Assembly: GCF_947494125.1 (NCBI RefSeq)
Contig: NZ_CANLTU010000002.1
Span: 310,001-374,000, forward strand
Direction: 5' to 3'
DNA length: 64,000 nt
Source: an uncultured Tenacibaculum sp.
Lineage (GTDB): Bacteria > Bacteroidota > Bacteroidia > Flavobacteriales > Flavobacteriaceae
Both the position numbers and the translations under genes were made by a program. Below the pieces are notes generated by a model. It was given only the letters and a program-made list of their open reading frames with translations. It was not told where the DNA came from and did not search any database. Positions 53,215 through 63,691 of the stretch are shown here, one piece after another. Every line of letters starts with the position of its first letter. Positions within the stretch are counted from its first letter, which is position 1.

Positions 53215-54654
53215 ATGTCAACAATAACAAATTACGAAAAAGAAGTAGTAAGTCAGGCGCAAGTTCGAAGAGCTACGGTTGAGTTTATTAATATCGTTAA
53301 CGATTTATGGTACGATAAGTCTATCGAGTTAGTTTTATTTAGAAACCCATTAGTAGATAAAAGAGCTAGTGAAGTTTTAAATTTAATTGATTATGCAAAG
53401 GAATTTGTAGCAAAGCCAATTTCAATTAACGATGCTTTAGAAATAGCAAAAGCAATTCAAAACATTGAATTACCAGCATCAAAATTAGATATTGGTAAAT
53501 TAGCATATGAATATCATTTACAAGATGATTCGATAGATAAAGTAACTTTTGTTCAAAATCAATTAAAAGATGCAACAGAAGCTGAAGATATTCAGCCAAA
53601 AGATGTTGTATTATATGGTTTTGGTCGTATTGGTCGTTTATTAGCACGTGAGTTAATGACAAAAATGGGTAAAGGTTCTCAGTTAAGATTAAGAGCTGTT
53701 GTTACTCGTGGAGAAATTAACGAAGCAGTATTAGAAAAAAGAGCATCTTTATTAAGTATAGATTCTGTTCATGGAGATTTCTTAGGAACGGTTCAAGTTG
53801 ATGTAGATAACAATGCGTTAATTATTAACGGTACTACAGTGTATATGATTTCTGCGGGTAAACCTGAAGATATTGACTATACAGCATACGGAATTAACGA
53901 TGCGTTAATTATTGACAATACAGGAGCCTTTAAAGATAAAGAAGCATTAAGTCGTCATTTAGTACCAAACGGAGCAAGTAAAGTTTTATTAACAGCGCCA
54001 GGAGTAGGGATTCCAAATATTGTACACGGAGTAAATCATTCTGAAAACAATCCTGATAATGTAGATATATTTTCAGCAGCTTCATGTACAACAAATGCTA
54101 TAACACCTGTATTAAAAGTTTTAGAAGATAATTTTGGAATTAAAAAAGGGCATTTAGAAACGATTCATGCATATACAAACGATCAAAATTTGGTTGATAA
54201 TATGCATAAAAAATACCGTAGAGGAAGAGCAGCAGCTTTAAATATGGTAATTACAGAAACTGGAGCAGGAAAAGCAGTAGCAAAAGCATTGCCTGCATTA
54301 GAAGGTAAGTTAACGTCAAGTGCTATTCGTGTACCAGTTCCAAATGGATCGTTAGCAATTTTAAATTTACAGTTAAACTCAAATACAACTGTAGAAGCAG
54401 TAAATGCTATTATGAAGCAATACGCTTTAGAAGGAGATTTAGTTGAGCAAATTCAATATTCATTAAGTAATGAATTAGTGTCTTCTGATATTGTAGGTAC
54501 AACAGCACCATCAATTTTTGATAGTAAGGCAACTATTGCGGATGGAGATACAATTGTAATTTATGTGTGGTATGATAATGAATATGGATATTCTCACCAA
54601 GTAATGCGTTTAGCTAAGCATATAGCTAAAGTTCGTCGCTATACATATTATTAG
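53215..54654 (+). CDS. Glyceraldehyde-3-phosphate dehydrogenase, long form
   Basis: 479 residues against about 335 in the common enzyme. The extra part is an N-terminal helical region of about 125 residues (NYEKEVVSQAQVRRATVEFI, YAKEFVAKPISINDALEIAK). Then the normal enzyme: NAD fold VVLYGFGRIGRLLARELM near 130, catalytic Cys near 291 in FSAASCTTNAITP, ETIHAYTNDQNLVDNMHKKY, and WYDNEYGYSHQVMRLAKHI at the end. Glycolysis or gluconeogenesis. This long type is found in Bacteroidota and some gammaproteobacteria; the extension's role is unknown. Confidence 0.92.
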   Translation: MSTITNYEKEVVSQAQVRRATVEFINIVNDLWYDKSIELVLFRNPLVDKRASEVLNLIDYAKEFVAKPISINDALEIAKAIQNIELPASKLDIGKLAYEYHLQDDSIDKVTFVQNQLKDATEAEDIQPKDVVLYGFGRIGRLLARELMTKMGKGSQLRLRAVVTRGEINEAVLEKRASLLSIDSVHGDFLGTVQVDVDNNALIINGTTVYMISAGKPEDIDYTAYGINDALIIDNTGAFKDKEALSRHLVPNGASKVLLTAPGVGIPNIVHGVNHSENNPDNVDIFSAASCTTNAITPVLKVLEDNFGIKKGHLETIHAYTNDQNLVDNMHKKYRRGRAAALNMVITETGAGKAVAKALPALEGKLTSSAIRVPVPNGSLAILNLQLNSNTTVEAVNAIMKQYALEGDLVEQIQYSLSNELVSSDIVGTTAPSIFDSKATIADGDTIVIYVWYDNEYGYSHQVMRLAKHIAKVRRYTYY

Positions 54655-54673
54655 AATAGTAAGAAAAGTATAA

Positions 54674-54708
54674 TAAAAGCCGAAACATTTTTTTGTTTCG
54701 GCTTTTTT
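54674..54708 (+). terminator. Terminator of gap
   Basis: AAAAGCCGAAAC and its complement GTTTCGGCTTTT around an 8-base T-rich loop. Confidence 0.85.
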
Positions 54709-54746
54709 GTTATTTTTGAATACTTTAACCCCCTAATTCCCCTAAA

Positions 54747-55121
54747 ATGAAAAAAGTAATCGCAGTACTTGTATTGATACTTAGTTTTACTTCTGTATCT
54801 TATTCTCAAGAAATTAACGAGTTAGATTTTTTAACTTCAGGTAAATGGTTTGTAGAATCTGTGCAAATTGGTGAAGAAATTCAAGAATTTTATCAAAATA
54901 ATAGTTGGATGATTTTTCATGCAGATGGAAAATACCAAGTAGTTATGGGTAATAATAAAAAGAATGGTCTTTGGAAGTTTGATGAAGAGCACAAAGTAAT
55001 TAAACTTGAGGAAGAAGAAAGCACAGTAACTGGTTTAAAGATTGAAATTTTAAACGAAACAAAGCTTTTATTTTCAGCAACAGATGGAGACATGGCGTAT
55101 TCAATGAAGTTAAAAAAGTAG
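54747..55121 (+). CDS. Small secreted lipocalin-like protein
   Basis: 124 residues. Signal peptide MKKVIAVLVLILSFTSVSYS, cut before Q21. A small barrel follows: LTSGKWFVESVQIGEEIQEF, SWMIFHADGKYQVVMGNNKK, GLWKFDEEHKVIKLEEEES, KIEILNETKLLFSATDGD. This is the strand order and G-x-W start of small lipocalin-like domains. Ligand and role unknown. Flanked by terminators on both sides. Confidence 0.75.
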   Translation: MKKVIAVLVLILSFTSVSYSQEINELDFLTSGKWFVESVQIGEEIQEFYQNNSWMIFHADGKYQVVMGNNKKNGLWKFDEEHKVIKLEEEESTVTGLKIEILNETKLLFSATDGDMAYSMKLKK

Positions 55122-55142
55122 TGCTTTTTTAAAAGAGTTATT

Positions 55143-55174
55143 AAAAAAACCGAAGTTTTAACTTCGGTTTTTTT
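55143..55174 (+). terminator. Terminator of the lipocalin-like gene
   Basis: AAAACCGAAGTT and its complement, with long A and T runs, 21 bases after the stop codon. Confidence 0.88.
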
Positions 55175-55247
55175 TTGTTTATAAAGATGTGTAGAAGTGA
55201 TTAAAACCTAAAAAACTTTTTCTTAATTTAGCAGTTAAACTAGGTAT

Positions 55248-55826
55248 ATGAGGGCGCTAATAACAACACTATTAATTTTAGTAATTACAAAAAATATGAA
55301 TTCACAAGAACTACCTTATTATGAGATTCCTGACGCACCAAAAGAATTTACAGAAGGAACTGTGGTAAGTAGAATGGTCGATGGATTAGGATTCCGTTAT
55401 TATTGGGCAACTGAAGGGTTAAAGGAAAAAGATTTGCAATATAAGCCAAGTAAAGAGGCTAGAAATATGTTTGATACCCTAGATCATATTTTAGTATTGT
55501 CAATTATGACTTTAAGTGCAGTAGAAGGAACAGATATGAGTTTTCCAAAAGAAGATTCGTTAACTTATGCAGAGATGCGTAAAATGACACTTGAAAACTT
55601 TAAAAAAACGAGTGCTATTTTAAGAGCATCAAAAGATATTTCAAAATATGTAATGAAGATTAAAAGAGGGAATGGAAAAGTAGAAGAATATCCATTTTGG
55701 AATCAATTAAACGGACCTATAGCAGATGCAATTTGGCATGTAGGACAAGTTGTTTCTTTCAGGCGTACAGCTGGTAATTCATTACCAAAAGGACCTAGTT
55801 TTTTAACAGGGACAGTTAGGAAATAA
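55248..55826 (+). CDS. Secreted DinB-like protein
   Basis: 192 residues. Signal peptide (MRALITTLLILVITKNMNSQ). A four-helix DinB-type core with possible metal ligands His in DTLDHILVLSIMTLS near 80 and His in GPIADAIWHVGQVVSFRRTA near 168. A secreted DinB relative, class without known role. It starts a tight run with the cytoplasmic DinB gene and ligA: 1-base and 0-base gaps. Confidence 0.75.
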   Translation: MRALITTLLILVITKNMNSQELPYYEIPDAPKEFTEGTVVSRMVDGLGFRYYWATEGLKEKDLQYKPSKEARNMFDTLDHILVLSIMTLSAVEGTDMSFPKEDSLTYAEMRKMTLENFKKTSAILRASKDISKYVMKIKRGNGKVEEYPFWNQLNGPIADAIWHVGQVVSFRRTAGNSLPKGPSFLTGTVRK

Positions 55827-55827
55827 G

Positions 55828-56292
55828 ATGCAAAAGAATGGAATGTTAGTAGCTTTATTAGAAGAATATAAAAGAGCTACAAAAGATTATATTAGAATAC
55901 TAAATATTATTTCAGAGGAAGGATTCTTAGAAGTTAGAGATAATGAAGCAAAGGATCCAGACTGTAAATCAATACAAACTGTAACATTTCACATAATTCA
56001 ATCGGGTTATACTTATGCAAATTATATACAATCAGTAAGTAATAATCGTTGGTTAGAATATAAAACAACAATAGATACTACAAAAAATGCTATTCATGAG
56101 ATAGAAGAAATGTTGAAATACACAGAAGAATCATTTCATGATAATTGGTATAAGTCAAATGAAGAACTAGAAAAATATTCTTTTAAAACACGATGGAATG
56201 TGACGTATGATTTAGAACAATTATTAGAGCATGCCATTGTACACATATTAAGACATAGAAGACAGGTAGAGAATTTTTTGAAGAAAGATTAA
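55828..56292 (+). CDS. DinB-fold protein
   Basis: 154 residues, all helical, no signal peptide. His residues that could form the metal site: QTVTFHIIQSGYTYANYI near 52, and LEQLLEHAIVHILRHRRQVE near 138. DinB superfamily proteins include thiol-dependent (bacillithiol) transferases; the reaction here is unknown. Placed directly between the secreted DinB relative and ligA. Confidence 0.8.
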   Translation: MQKNGMLVALLEEYKRATKDYIRILNIISEEGFLEVRDNEAKDPDCKSIQTVTFHIIQSGYTYANYIQSVSNNRWLEYKTTIDTTKNAIHEIEEMLKYTEESFHDNWYKSNEELEKYSFKTRWNVTYDLEQLLEHAIVHILRHRRQVENFLKKD

Positions 56293-58290
<1,998 letters not shown>

Positions 58291-58354
58291 TATTAAATAA
58301 AAGAAGAATAAGAGTCATTGCAAGAGAAGTGAAGTAACCTAAAAATAAATTAAT

Positions 58355-59011
58355 ATGACCAGACAAACTAAAATCACCATAACATCAATCCTATTTTTAT
58401 TAGTAGCTATACTAGATGTATATGCAGTAATTACGCAGAATAAAAGTTTAGAAATTATTTTTAAACCATTATTAATGACACTATTAGTTATTGTGTATTT
58501 AGTGTCAGTAAAAAAGCCTAATTTTTGGTTAGTTTCAGCATTATTCTTCTCTTTTTGGGGAGATGTTTTTTTGCTAGACAAAGTAAATTATTTTGTTTTT
58601 GGATTGGGATCATTTTTAATAGCACATGTATTGTATGTAAAAATGACTTCGCAACTTTTAAAAAAGCAATCTGCAAACAAAATACTAAAAGCGGCAATTA
58701 TATTCGTAGCATTATTTGCAGGAGTATTGTTTTTAATTAAAGATAATCTGGGAGAAATGTTAGTACCAGTAATTGTATATGGAATTGCAATTTCGGCTTT
58801 TGGAACTTGCGCATTATTAAATTATCAGCAAGAAAAATCAACAATAAATTTATGGTTATTATTAGGAGCAATTTTATTTATAGCATCCGATAGTTTAATA
58901 GCATTAAATAATTTTTACAGCCCAAAAAGACTTTTTGATATAGCTATAATAACATTATACATAGTATCTCAGTATTTAATAGTAAAAGCAATGATTGCAA
59001 AAAATCAATAG
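58355..59011 (+). CDS. Lysoplasmalogenase (YhhN/TMEM86) family membrane protein
   Basis: 218 residues with about eight membrane helices from residue 8 on. Landmarks of the family: FFSFWGDVFLLDKVNYFVFG, LGSFLIAHVLYV, GAILFIASDSLIALNNFYSP, and a C-terminal helix ending YIVSQYLIVKAM. Members hydrolyse the vinyl-ether bond of lysoplasmalogens, but bacterial roles are little known. Start of a run with the YafY-type regulator 9 bases downstream. Confidence 0.85.
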   Translation: MTRQTKITITSILFLLVAILDVYAVITQNKSLEIIFKPLLMTLLVIVYLVSVKKPNFWLVSALFFSFWGDVFLLDKVNYFVFGLGSFLIAHVLYVKMTSQLLKKQSANKILKAAIIFVALFAGVLFLIKDNLGEMLVPVIVYGIAISAFGTCALLNYQQEKSTINLWLLLGAILFIASDSLIALNNFYSPKRLFDIAIITLYIVSQYLIVKAMIAKNQ

Positions 59012-59020
59012 TTTTTAAAA

Positions 59021-59740
59021 ATGGAAAAGCCAAGACTTTCTCGATTAACACAATTGGTAACATTGTTGCAATCCAAACGATTGATAACAGCAAGAGAATT
59101 GGCAGAAAAATTCGATGTAAGCATCCGTACTATTTATAGAGATATTAGAACATTAGAAAATTCGGGAGTGCCAATTGTTACCGAAGAAGGTAAAGGGTAT
59201 TTTTTGCAAGAAGGATATCAGTTGCCACCTGTAATGTTTTCAGAAGAAGAGGCAAATGCTTTAATTACAGCAGAACAATTGATCTTAAAAAACAAAGACA
59301 CCTCTTTTGTAGATAACTATTCAAATGCAATTACTAAGATAAAAGCAGTTTTAAAATATTCTCAAAAGGATAAAGCAGATTTGCTTTCAAAAAGAGTCGT
59401 ATTTCGGTTTAATCAAGAAAAAGAACAATCGAGTAATTATTTAATGCAGTTACAAACTGCAATAACTAATTTTCAATTATTAGAAATAGAATATCATTCA
59501 CTTCAAGATAAATCTACAAAAAGAATTATAGAACCATTTGCAATGTATAGTACTAATTTGAATTGGTTATTAATTGCTTTTTGCAGGCTACGTAATGAAT
59601 TTAGAGCATTTAGAATAGATTGTATAAAAAAAGTAATAATTACAGGAGAACACTTCGAATCTCATAATATGACTCTAGAAGAATATTTTAAAATCTACAT
59701 AGAAAAATATTCTAATACCCCTGACAAACCGTTGTCATAA
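59021..59740 (+). CDS. YafY/YobV-type transcriptional regulator with WYL domain
   Basis: 239 residues. N-terminal HTH_11 (RLTQLVTLLQSKRLITAREL, FDVSIRTIYRDIRTLENSG) and a WYL-type effector domain (about 135-225, with YHSLQDKSTKRIIEPFAMYS and LNWLLIAFCRLRNEFRAFRI). Such regulators often respond to small molecules or nucleic acids and control neighbours; the next two small genes (GyrI-like and DUF1801) are good candidates. Confidence 0.9.
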   Translation: MEKPRLSRLTQLVTLLQSKRLITARELAEKFDVSIRTIYRDIRTLENSGVPIVTEEGKGYFLQEGYQLPPVMFSEEEANALITAEQLILKNKDTSFVDNYSNAITKIKAVLKYSQKDKADLLSKRVVFRFNQEKEQSSNYLMQLQTAITNFQLLEIEYHSLQDKSTKRIIEPFAMYSTNLNWLLIAFCRLRNEFRAFRIDCIKKVIITGEHFESHNMTLEEYFKIYIEKYSNTPDKPLS

Positions 59741-59748
59741 GTCACTTC

Positions 59749-59756
59749 TATTTTTG
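59749..59756 (+). promoter_or_regulatory. -7 element of the GyrI-like gene
   Basis: TATTTTTG, an exact TAnnTTTG, 23 bases before the ATG at 59780. It lies just after the regulator's stop codon, so this gene has its own promoter. Confidence 0.55.
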
Positions 59757-59779
59757 TATAAACATTAAAATTTAGAATA

Positions 59780-60235
59780 ATGAATACATTAAAAAAAGAA
59801 GCATTTTACGTAGTCGGAATTTCAATTAGAACTACAAATGAAAACGGAAAAGCAATGCAAGATATACCTGCATTATGGCAAAAATTTATGTCGGAAGGAA
59901 TCATAAACAAACTCACAAATAGAGTAGGAGATGAGAGTTATGCAGTTTATACCGATTACGAAAAAGATCATACTAAGCCTTATACGATGATCTTAGGATA
60001 TAGAGTAGAAAATTTAGAAGCCATACCAGAAGGCATGATGGGTAAAAAGATAGAAACTTCTAATTATGAAAAGTTTACAGCAAAAGGAGATTTAACAAAA
60101 ACAGCTGTAGTTGATGAATGGATGAAAATTTGGAATTCAGATATTAACAGAACCTATACTTCAGATTTTGAAGTATATGGAAGTAAAGCCCAGAACCCAA
60201 CAAACGGTGAAGCTGAAATATTTATAGCAGTATAA
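59780..60235 (+). CDS. GyrI-like small-molecule-binding domain protein
   Basis: 151 residues. SOUL/GyrI fold typical of AraC effector-binding domains as single proteins: FYVVGISIRTTNENGKAMQD, IPALWQKFMSEGIINKLTNR, YAVYTDYEKDHTKPYTMILG, KFTAKGDLTKTAVVDEWMKI and EVYGSKAQNPTNGEAEIFIA at the end. Probably binds a cationic or hydrophobic drug. Follows a YafY-type regulator that may control it. Confidence 0.85.
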   Translation: MNTLKKEAFYVVGISIRTTNENGKAMQDIPALWQKFMSEGIINKLTNRVGDESYAVYTDYEKDHTKPYTMILGYRVENLEAIPEGMMGKKIETSNYEKFTAKGDLTKTAVVDEWMKIWNSDINRTYTSDFEVYGSKAQNPTNGEAEIFIAV

Positions 60236-60238
60236 TTA

Positions 60239-60580
60239 ATGACAGATTTAGATAATTTTTATTTCGAAAAAGAAGAGCCAATAAAAGGCTGTTTGTTAGC
60301 GTTAAAAAGTATTATCCAAAATTACCACCCGGAATTAAAGCAAGAATGGAAATATAGATTGCCTTGTTTTATGTATCAGAATAAAATATTTTGCTATTTG
60401 TGGGTAGACAAAAAAACAAAGTTTCCTTATATAGCAATCGGAAAAGGAGTTCAAATAGAGCATCCAGATTTAGTTCAAGGAAATAGAACTTTTGTTAAGT
60501 TGTTAATGATAAATCCAGTAAAGGATATTCCATTAAGTAAAATCCATCAGATTTTCAATATGGTAATGAAATTGTATTAA
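60239..60580 (+). CDS. DUF1801 family protein
   Basis: 113 residues. Landmarks: PIKGCLLALKSIIQNYHPEL, WKYRLPCFMYQNKIFCYLWV, YIAIGKGVQIEHPDLVQGNR. DUF1801 is a small alpha/beta family of unknown function. Starts 3 bases after the GyrI-like gene. The rest of the family often shows TPY/LPxF at the same place as LPCFMYQ here. Confidence 0.82.
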   Translation: MTDLDNFYFEKEEPIKGCLLALKSIIQNYHPELKQEWKYRLPCFMYQNKIFCYLWVDKKTKFPYIAIGKGVQIEHPDLVQGNRTFVKLLMINPVKDIPLSKIHQIFNMVMKLY

Positions 60581-60583
60581 AAA

Positions 60584-60618
60584 AAAGCGAGTTTAGAAAT
60601 ATTCTAAACCCGCTTTTT
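60584..60618. terminator. Two-way terminator
   Basis: AAAAAGCGAGTTTAGAA pairs with TTCTAAACCCGCTTTTT with one mismatch, between convergent genes ending at 60580 and 60644. Confidence 0.85.
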
Positions 60619-60643
60619 AGTTAACAAATTATAAAGTTGAGTG

Positions 60644-61033
60644 TTATAATTTTTCTCCTATAAATGGAATGTCTTTTCTGTTTAAAATTAATAAAATAGC
60701 ACCTGAAATTAAGGTTATTACAGCACAAATAAATAAACCACCACCATCATTATTGTGCACAATACCAAGTTTAGTTATATGGCCCATAATAGCACCTCCC
60801 ATTAAACCTATAGTTAAAATAGCTCCTAACCAAGTTCTCTTAGGGATAAATAATAAAATTGAAGCAATAAGTTCTAAAACACCAGTTCCAATTCTCATAT
60901 TAGCTTCATTTTCTCTAGCTAGTTTTGTAAATAAATCGATACTTTCTTGAGCACCAGTAAATTTAAAAAATAACGTTTGTAGCATAATAATAGCAGCAAT
61001 TAATTTTAAAATAAGTGGTAAATATTTTTTCAT
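60644..61033 (-). CDS. DoxX family membrane protein
   Basis: 129 residues with four membrane helices (about 6-25, 45-63, 68-88, 96-117). The DoxX pattern is seen in IIMLQTLFFKFTGAQESIDL, IGTGVLELIASILLFIPKRT and GAILTIGLMGGAIMGHITKL. Members occur with oxidoreductases but have no firm function. Divergent from the phytase-like lipoprotein gene. Confidence 0.85.
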   Translation of the reverse strand: MKKYLPLILKLIAAIIMLQTLFFKFTGAQESIDLFTKLARENEANMRIGTGVLELIASILLFIPKRTWLGAILTIGLMGGAIMGHITKLGIVHNNDGGGLFICAVITLISGAILLILNRKDIPFIGEKL

Positions 61034-61094
61034 TATTATTGGTTTTATTGTTTTAGACGAGCTCTTTTTTATTCCTTACATCTATATAAAATAG

Positions 61095-61102
61095 TATTTT
61101 TG
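61095..61102 (+). promoter_or_regulatory. -7 element of the phytase-esterase-like gene, nearly leaderless
   Basis: TATTTTTG, an exact TAnnTTTG, ends 4 bases before the ATG at 61107. Confidence 0.6.
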
Positions 61103-61106
61103 CCGT

Positions 61107-62186
61107 ATGAAAAAAAATATTTTTTACATATTAGTGTTTTTAGTTTTAACAGGGTGTAAAACAGAAAAGATATCATTGAAATTTTTAAATGAGTTTATAG
61201 TTAAAGACTCATTGAAATTTGAAAATGCAATTGTTGGAGGAATTTCAGGAATCGATTTTTATAATAATAAATATTATATGGTTGTTGACGATGCTAGAAA
61301 CCCAAGAGTTTTAGTTGGAGATATCCTTATTAAGGAAGATTCAATAAAATCAGTAAAGTTTGAAAAAACGATTCAAATAAAAGATACTACAAGTCAATTT
61401 TATAAAGAGAATATTCTCGATTTAGAATCTATCTTAGTTTATAATAACCAATTAAATATTGTTAGCGAAGGATCAATTAGAAAAGGTAAAGACCCATCAA
61501 TATTTATAGCAGATATGGCAGGGGAATTTCAAGAAAAAATATTAGTTCCGAGTTATTTTGAAGCAAAATCTAAGGCAAAACCAAAACATAATGCAGCTTT
61601 TGAAAGTTCATCAAAGAGCATAGATAATAAAGGTTTTTGGGCAGCTATGGAAGCTCCTTTGGAAGCAGATGGGGAAGAGCCAACATTTCATAAAACGCAA
61701 TCGCCAATTAGAATTACTTATTTTGATAACGATACAAGGAAAGCTACAAAACAGTTTGCATATCAGTTAGAAAAAATAGACAAGCCAGCTAAAGGTAAAA
61801 TTAATCTAAATGGAGTAACTGCAATTTTAGAATATACAAAAAATAAATTTTTCGTTGTAGAAAGAATATATCAAAGTGGTTATAGTAGTTATGGAAATAC
61901 AATTAGGATTTTTAAAGCTACTGTTAATGAAGAAACAACAAATACGTTAAGTTTTCAGTCATTAAAAAAAGAAAAGTTTTTACCGTTAAAAAAAGAGTTA
62001 ATTTTTGACTTTAATAGCGTTGAAAACGAATTAACAGATGGAATTATAGATAATATTGAAGGAATTACTCTAGGTCCTAAACTCTCAAATGGAAATCAAT
62101 CATTGATATTAGTGTCAGATGATAATTTTCAAGTTTATGGAAAACAATTAAATCAATTTTTGTTATTAGAAATAGTTGATAAATAA
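61107..62186 (+). CDS. Lipoprotein, esterase-like activity of phytase family
   Basis: 359 residues. Lipobox VLTGC (Cys17). A beta-propeller-like domain of the PF13449 type: AIVGGISGIDFYNNKYYMVV, DARNPRVLVGDI, NILDLESILVYNNQLNIVSE, FESSSKSIDNKGFWAAMEAP, NIEGITLGPKLSNGNQSLIL. Acidic residues in the DLES and NIEG loops may bind calcium. Such proteins hydrolyse phosphate or carboxyl esters; the substrate is unknown. Message likely leaderless. Confidence 0.8.
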   Translation: MKKNIFYILVFLVLTGCKTEKISLKFLNEFIVKDSLKFENAIVGGISGIDFYNNKYYMVVDDARNPRVLVGDILIKEDSIKSVKFEKTIQIKDTTSQFYKENILDLESILVYNNQLNIVSEGSIRKGKDPSIFIADMAGEFQEKILVPSYFEAKSKAKPKHNAAFESSSKSIDNKGFWAAMEAPLEADGEEPTFHKTQSPIRITYFDNDTRKATKQFAYQLEKIDKPAKGKINLNGVTAILEYTKNKFFVVERIYQSGYSSYGNTIRIFKATVNEETTNTLSFQSLKKEKFLPLKKELIFDFNSVENELTDGIIDNIEGITLGPKLSNGNQSLILVSDDNFQVYGKQLNQFLLLEIVDK

Positions 62187-62202
62187 TGTACATTAGCGTT
62201 CG

Positions 62203-62210
62203 TAATTTTG
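62203..62210 (+). promoter_or_regulatory. -7 element of the DUF6913-type gene, nearly leaderless
   Basis: TAATTTTG, an exact TAnnTTTG, ends 4 bases before the ATG at 62215. Confidence 0.6.
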
Positions 62211-62214
62211 AAAA

Positions 62215-62727
62215 ATGATAAGTAAATTTAAATATAAATCTATACAGAAGTCGTATGATAGTTTTGTTGATAAAAAAATAAACAAAACACATAAAAGTAA
62301 TTTAATAAAAAGCGTTGCTATTTTATTAGATAATGAGTCTTTGATGAACGTAATGATATCAAACTTAACAAGTAAGTTTCCTTTTAAAAAAGAAAATATT
62401 ACAGTGTTAATCTATAGAGAGTATTCAAAAAAAGATGAAGAGTCACCTTTGTTTTTCACAGATAATGATTTTGGTTTTAACGCTAGTTTAAAATCAGACA
62501 ATTTAAAAGAGTTCGTTAAAAACGATTACGATTTACTTATTAATTACACAAAGGAGCCTAACTTATATTCGAATATGGTAACTTTGTTATCGCAATCGGA
62601 TTTAAAAGCGGGTTTTGCAAATATTGATGATAGATTATATGATATTGTTATATCAGATGAAGGGCAAAATGAAGCAGTTTTAAATCAAGAATTAAAAAAA
62701 TATTTAACGATTTTAAATAAAATATAA
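62215..62727 (+). CDS. DUF6913-type protein upstream of dapA
   Basis: 170 residues, soluble alpha/beta protein. Start [20 protein letters not shown], then a nucleotide-fold-like part ([43 protein letters not shown]) and [20 protein letters not shown] at the end. I recall this as a Bacteroidota-specific family beside dapA; no reaction is known. Its TAA shares a base with the dapA ATG, so the two are translated together and a link to diaminopimelate or lysine synthesis is likely. Confidence 0.7.
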   Translation: MISKFKYKSIQKSYDSFVDKKINKTHKSNLIKSVAILLDNESLMNVMISNLTSKFPFKKENITVLIYREYSKKDEESPLFFTDNDFGFNASLKSDNLKEFVKNDYDLLINYTKEPNLYSNMVTLLSQSDLKAGFANIDDRLYDIVISDEGQNEAVLNQELKKYLTILNKI

Positions 62728-63602
62728 TGCAAAAGTTTGTTGGTACTGGAGTTGCTTTAGTTACTCCTTTTAACGAAGATTTAAGTGTAGATTTTGATGC
62801 ACTTAGAAAGTTAGTGAATTTTAATATTGATAACGGAATTAATTATTTAGTTATTAACGGAACTACCGGAGAAAGCGGTACTATAACAAAAGAGGAAAAA
62901 GAAAAAATTATCAATGTAATAGTTGATGAGAATAAAGGAAGACTACCTTTAGTTTTAGGAGTTGGAGGAAATAATACCCAAGTTGTGGTCGATGAATTAA
63001 AATCGTTAGATTTATCAAATATAGATGCAATATTATCTGTAGCTCCTTATTATAGTAAACCAACACAAGAAGGTTTTTATCAGCATTATAAAGCAATTTC
63101 ATTAGCAAGCCCGAAACCAATTATTTTATACAATGTACCTGGTAGAACGGCAAAAAATATGGAGCCTGCTACAACTTTACGTTTAGCTAGAGATTTTGAA
63201 AATATTATAGCAGTAAAGGAAGCAGGAAATAATCAACAACAATATTTAGAATTGTTAAAAAATAAACCAAAAGATTTTTTAGTAATTTCTGGAGATGATG
63301 ATTTAGCTTTAGGTGTTGTGTTAGCAGGAGCATCTGGAGTAATATCAGTAATAGGACAAGGATTACCTAAAGAATTTTCAACAATGATTCAATTAGGGTT
63401 AGAAGGAAAGAATAAAGAAGCATATGAGATTCATTATAAACTAATGGATATTATAGATTATATTTTTGAAGAAAATAATCCTGCAGGAATTAAAGCTGTA
63501 TTACTTAAGCAAGGAATTTGTTTAGATGAAGTACGCTTGCCTTTAGTTACCGCAACAGAAGAATTACAAACTAAAATATCAGACTTTATAGATAATCTAT
63601 AA
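62727..63602 (+). CDS. dapA: 4-hydroxy-tetrahydrodipicolinate synthase
   Basis: 291 residues. TIM-barrel aldolase: GTTGESGTI near 44-52 (pyruvate carboxyl site), Tyr near 132 in [11 protein letters not shown] and Schiff-base Lys near 160 in [10 protein letters not shown]. Condenses pyruvate with aspartate semialdehyde, the first committed step to lysine and diaminopimelate. One-base overlap with the preceding gene (TAATG). Confidence 0.96.
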   Translation: MQKFVGTGVALVTPFNEDLSVDFDALRKLVNFNIDNGINYLVINGTTGESGTITKEEKEKIINVIVDENKGRLPLVLGVGGNNTQVVVDELKSLDLSNIDAILSVAPYYSKPTQEGFYQHYKAISLASPKPIILYNVPGRTAKNMEPATTLRLARDFENIIAVKEAGNNQQQYLELLKNKPKDFLVISGDDDLALGVVLAGASGVISVIGQGLPKEFSTMIQLGLEGKNKEAYEIHYKLMDIIDYIFEENNPAGIKAVLLKQGICLDEVRLPLVTATEELQTKISDFIDNL

Positions 63603-63630
63603 TTTATCTAAGCAAAAATTCAGTATAACT

Positions 63631-63663
63631 AAGGCTACAATTGTTTAATTGTAGTCTTTTTTT
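63631..63663 (+). terminator. Terminator of dapA
   Basis: CTACAATT and AATTGTAG around loop GTTT, extended by an AAG/CTT pair and followed by T7, about 30 bases after the stop codon. Confidence 0.85.
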
Positions 63664-63691
63664 AGCATCTTTGTATAATCAAAAGTAAAAT

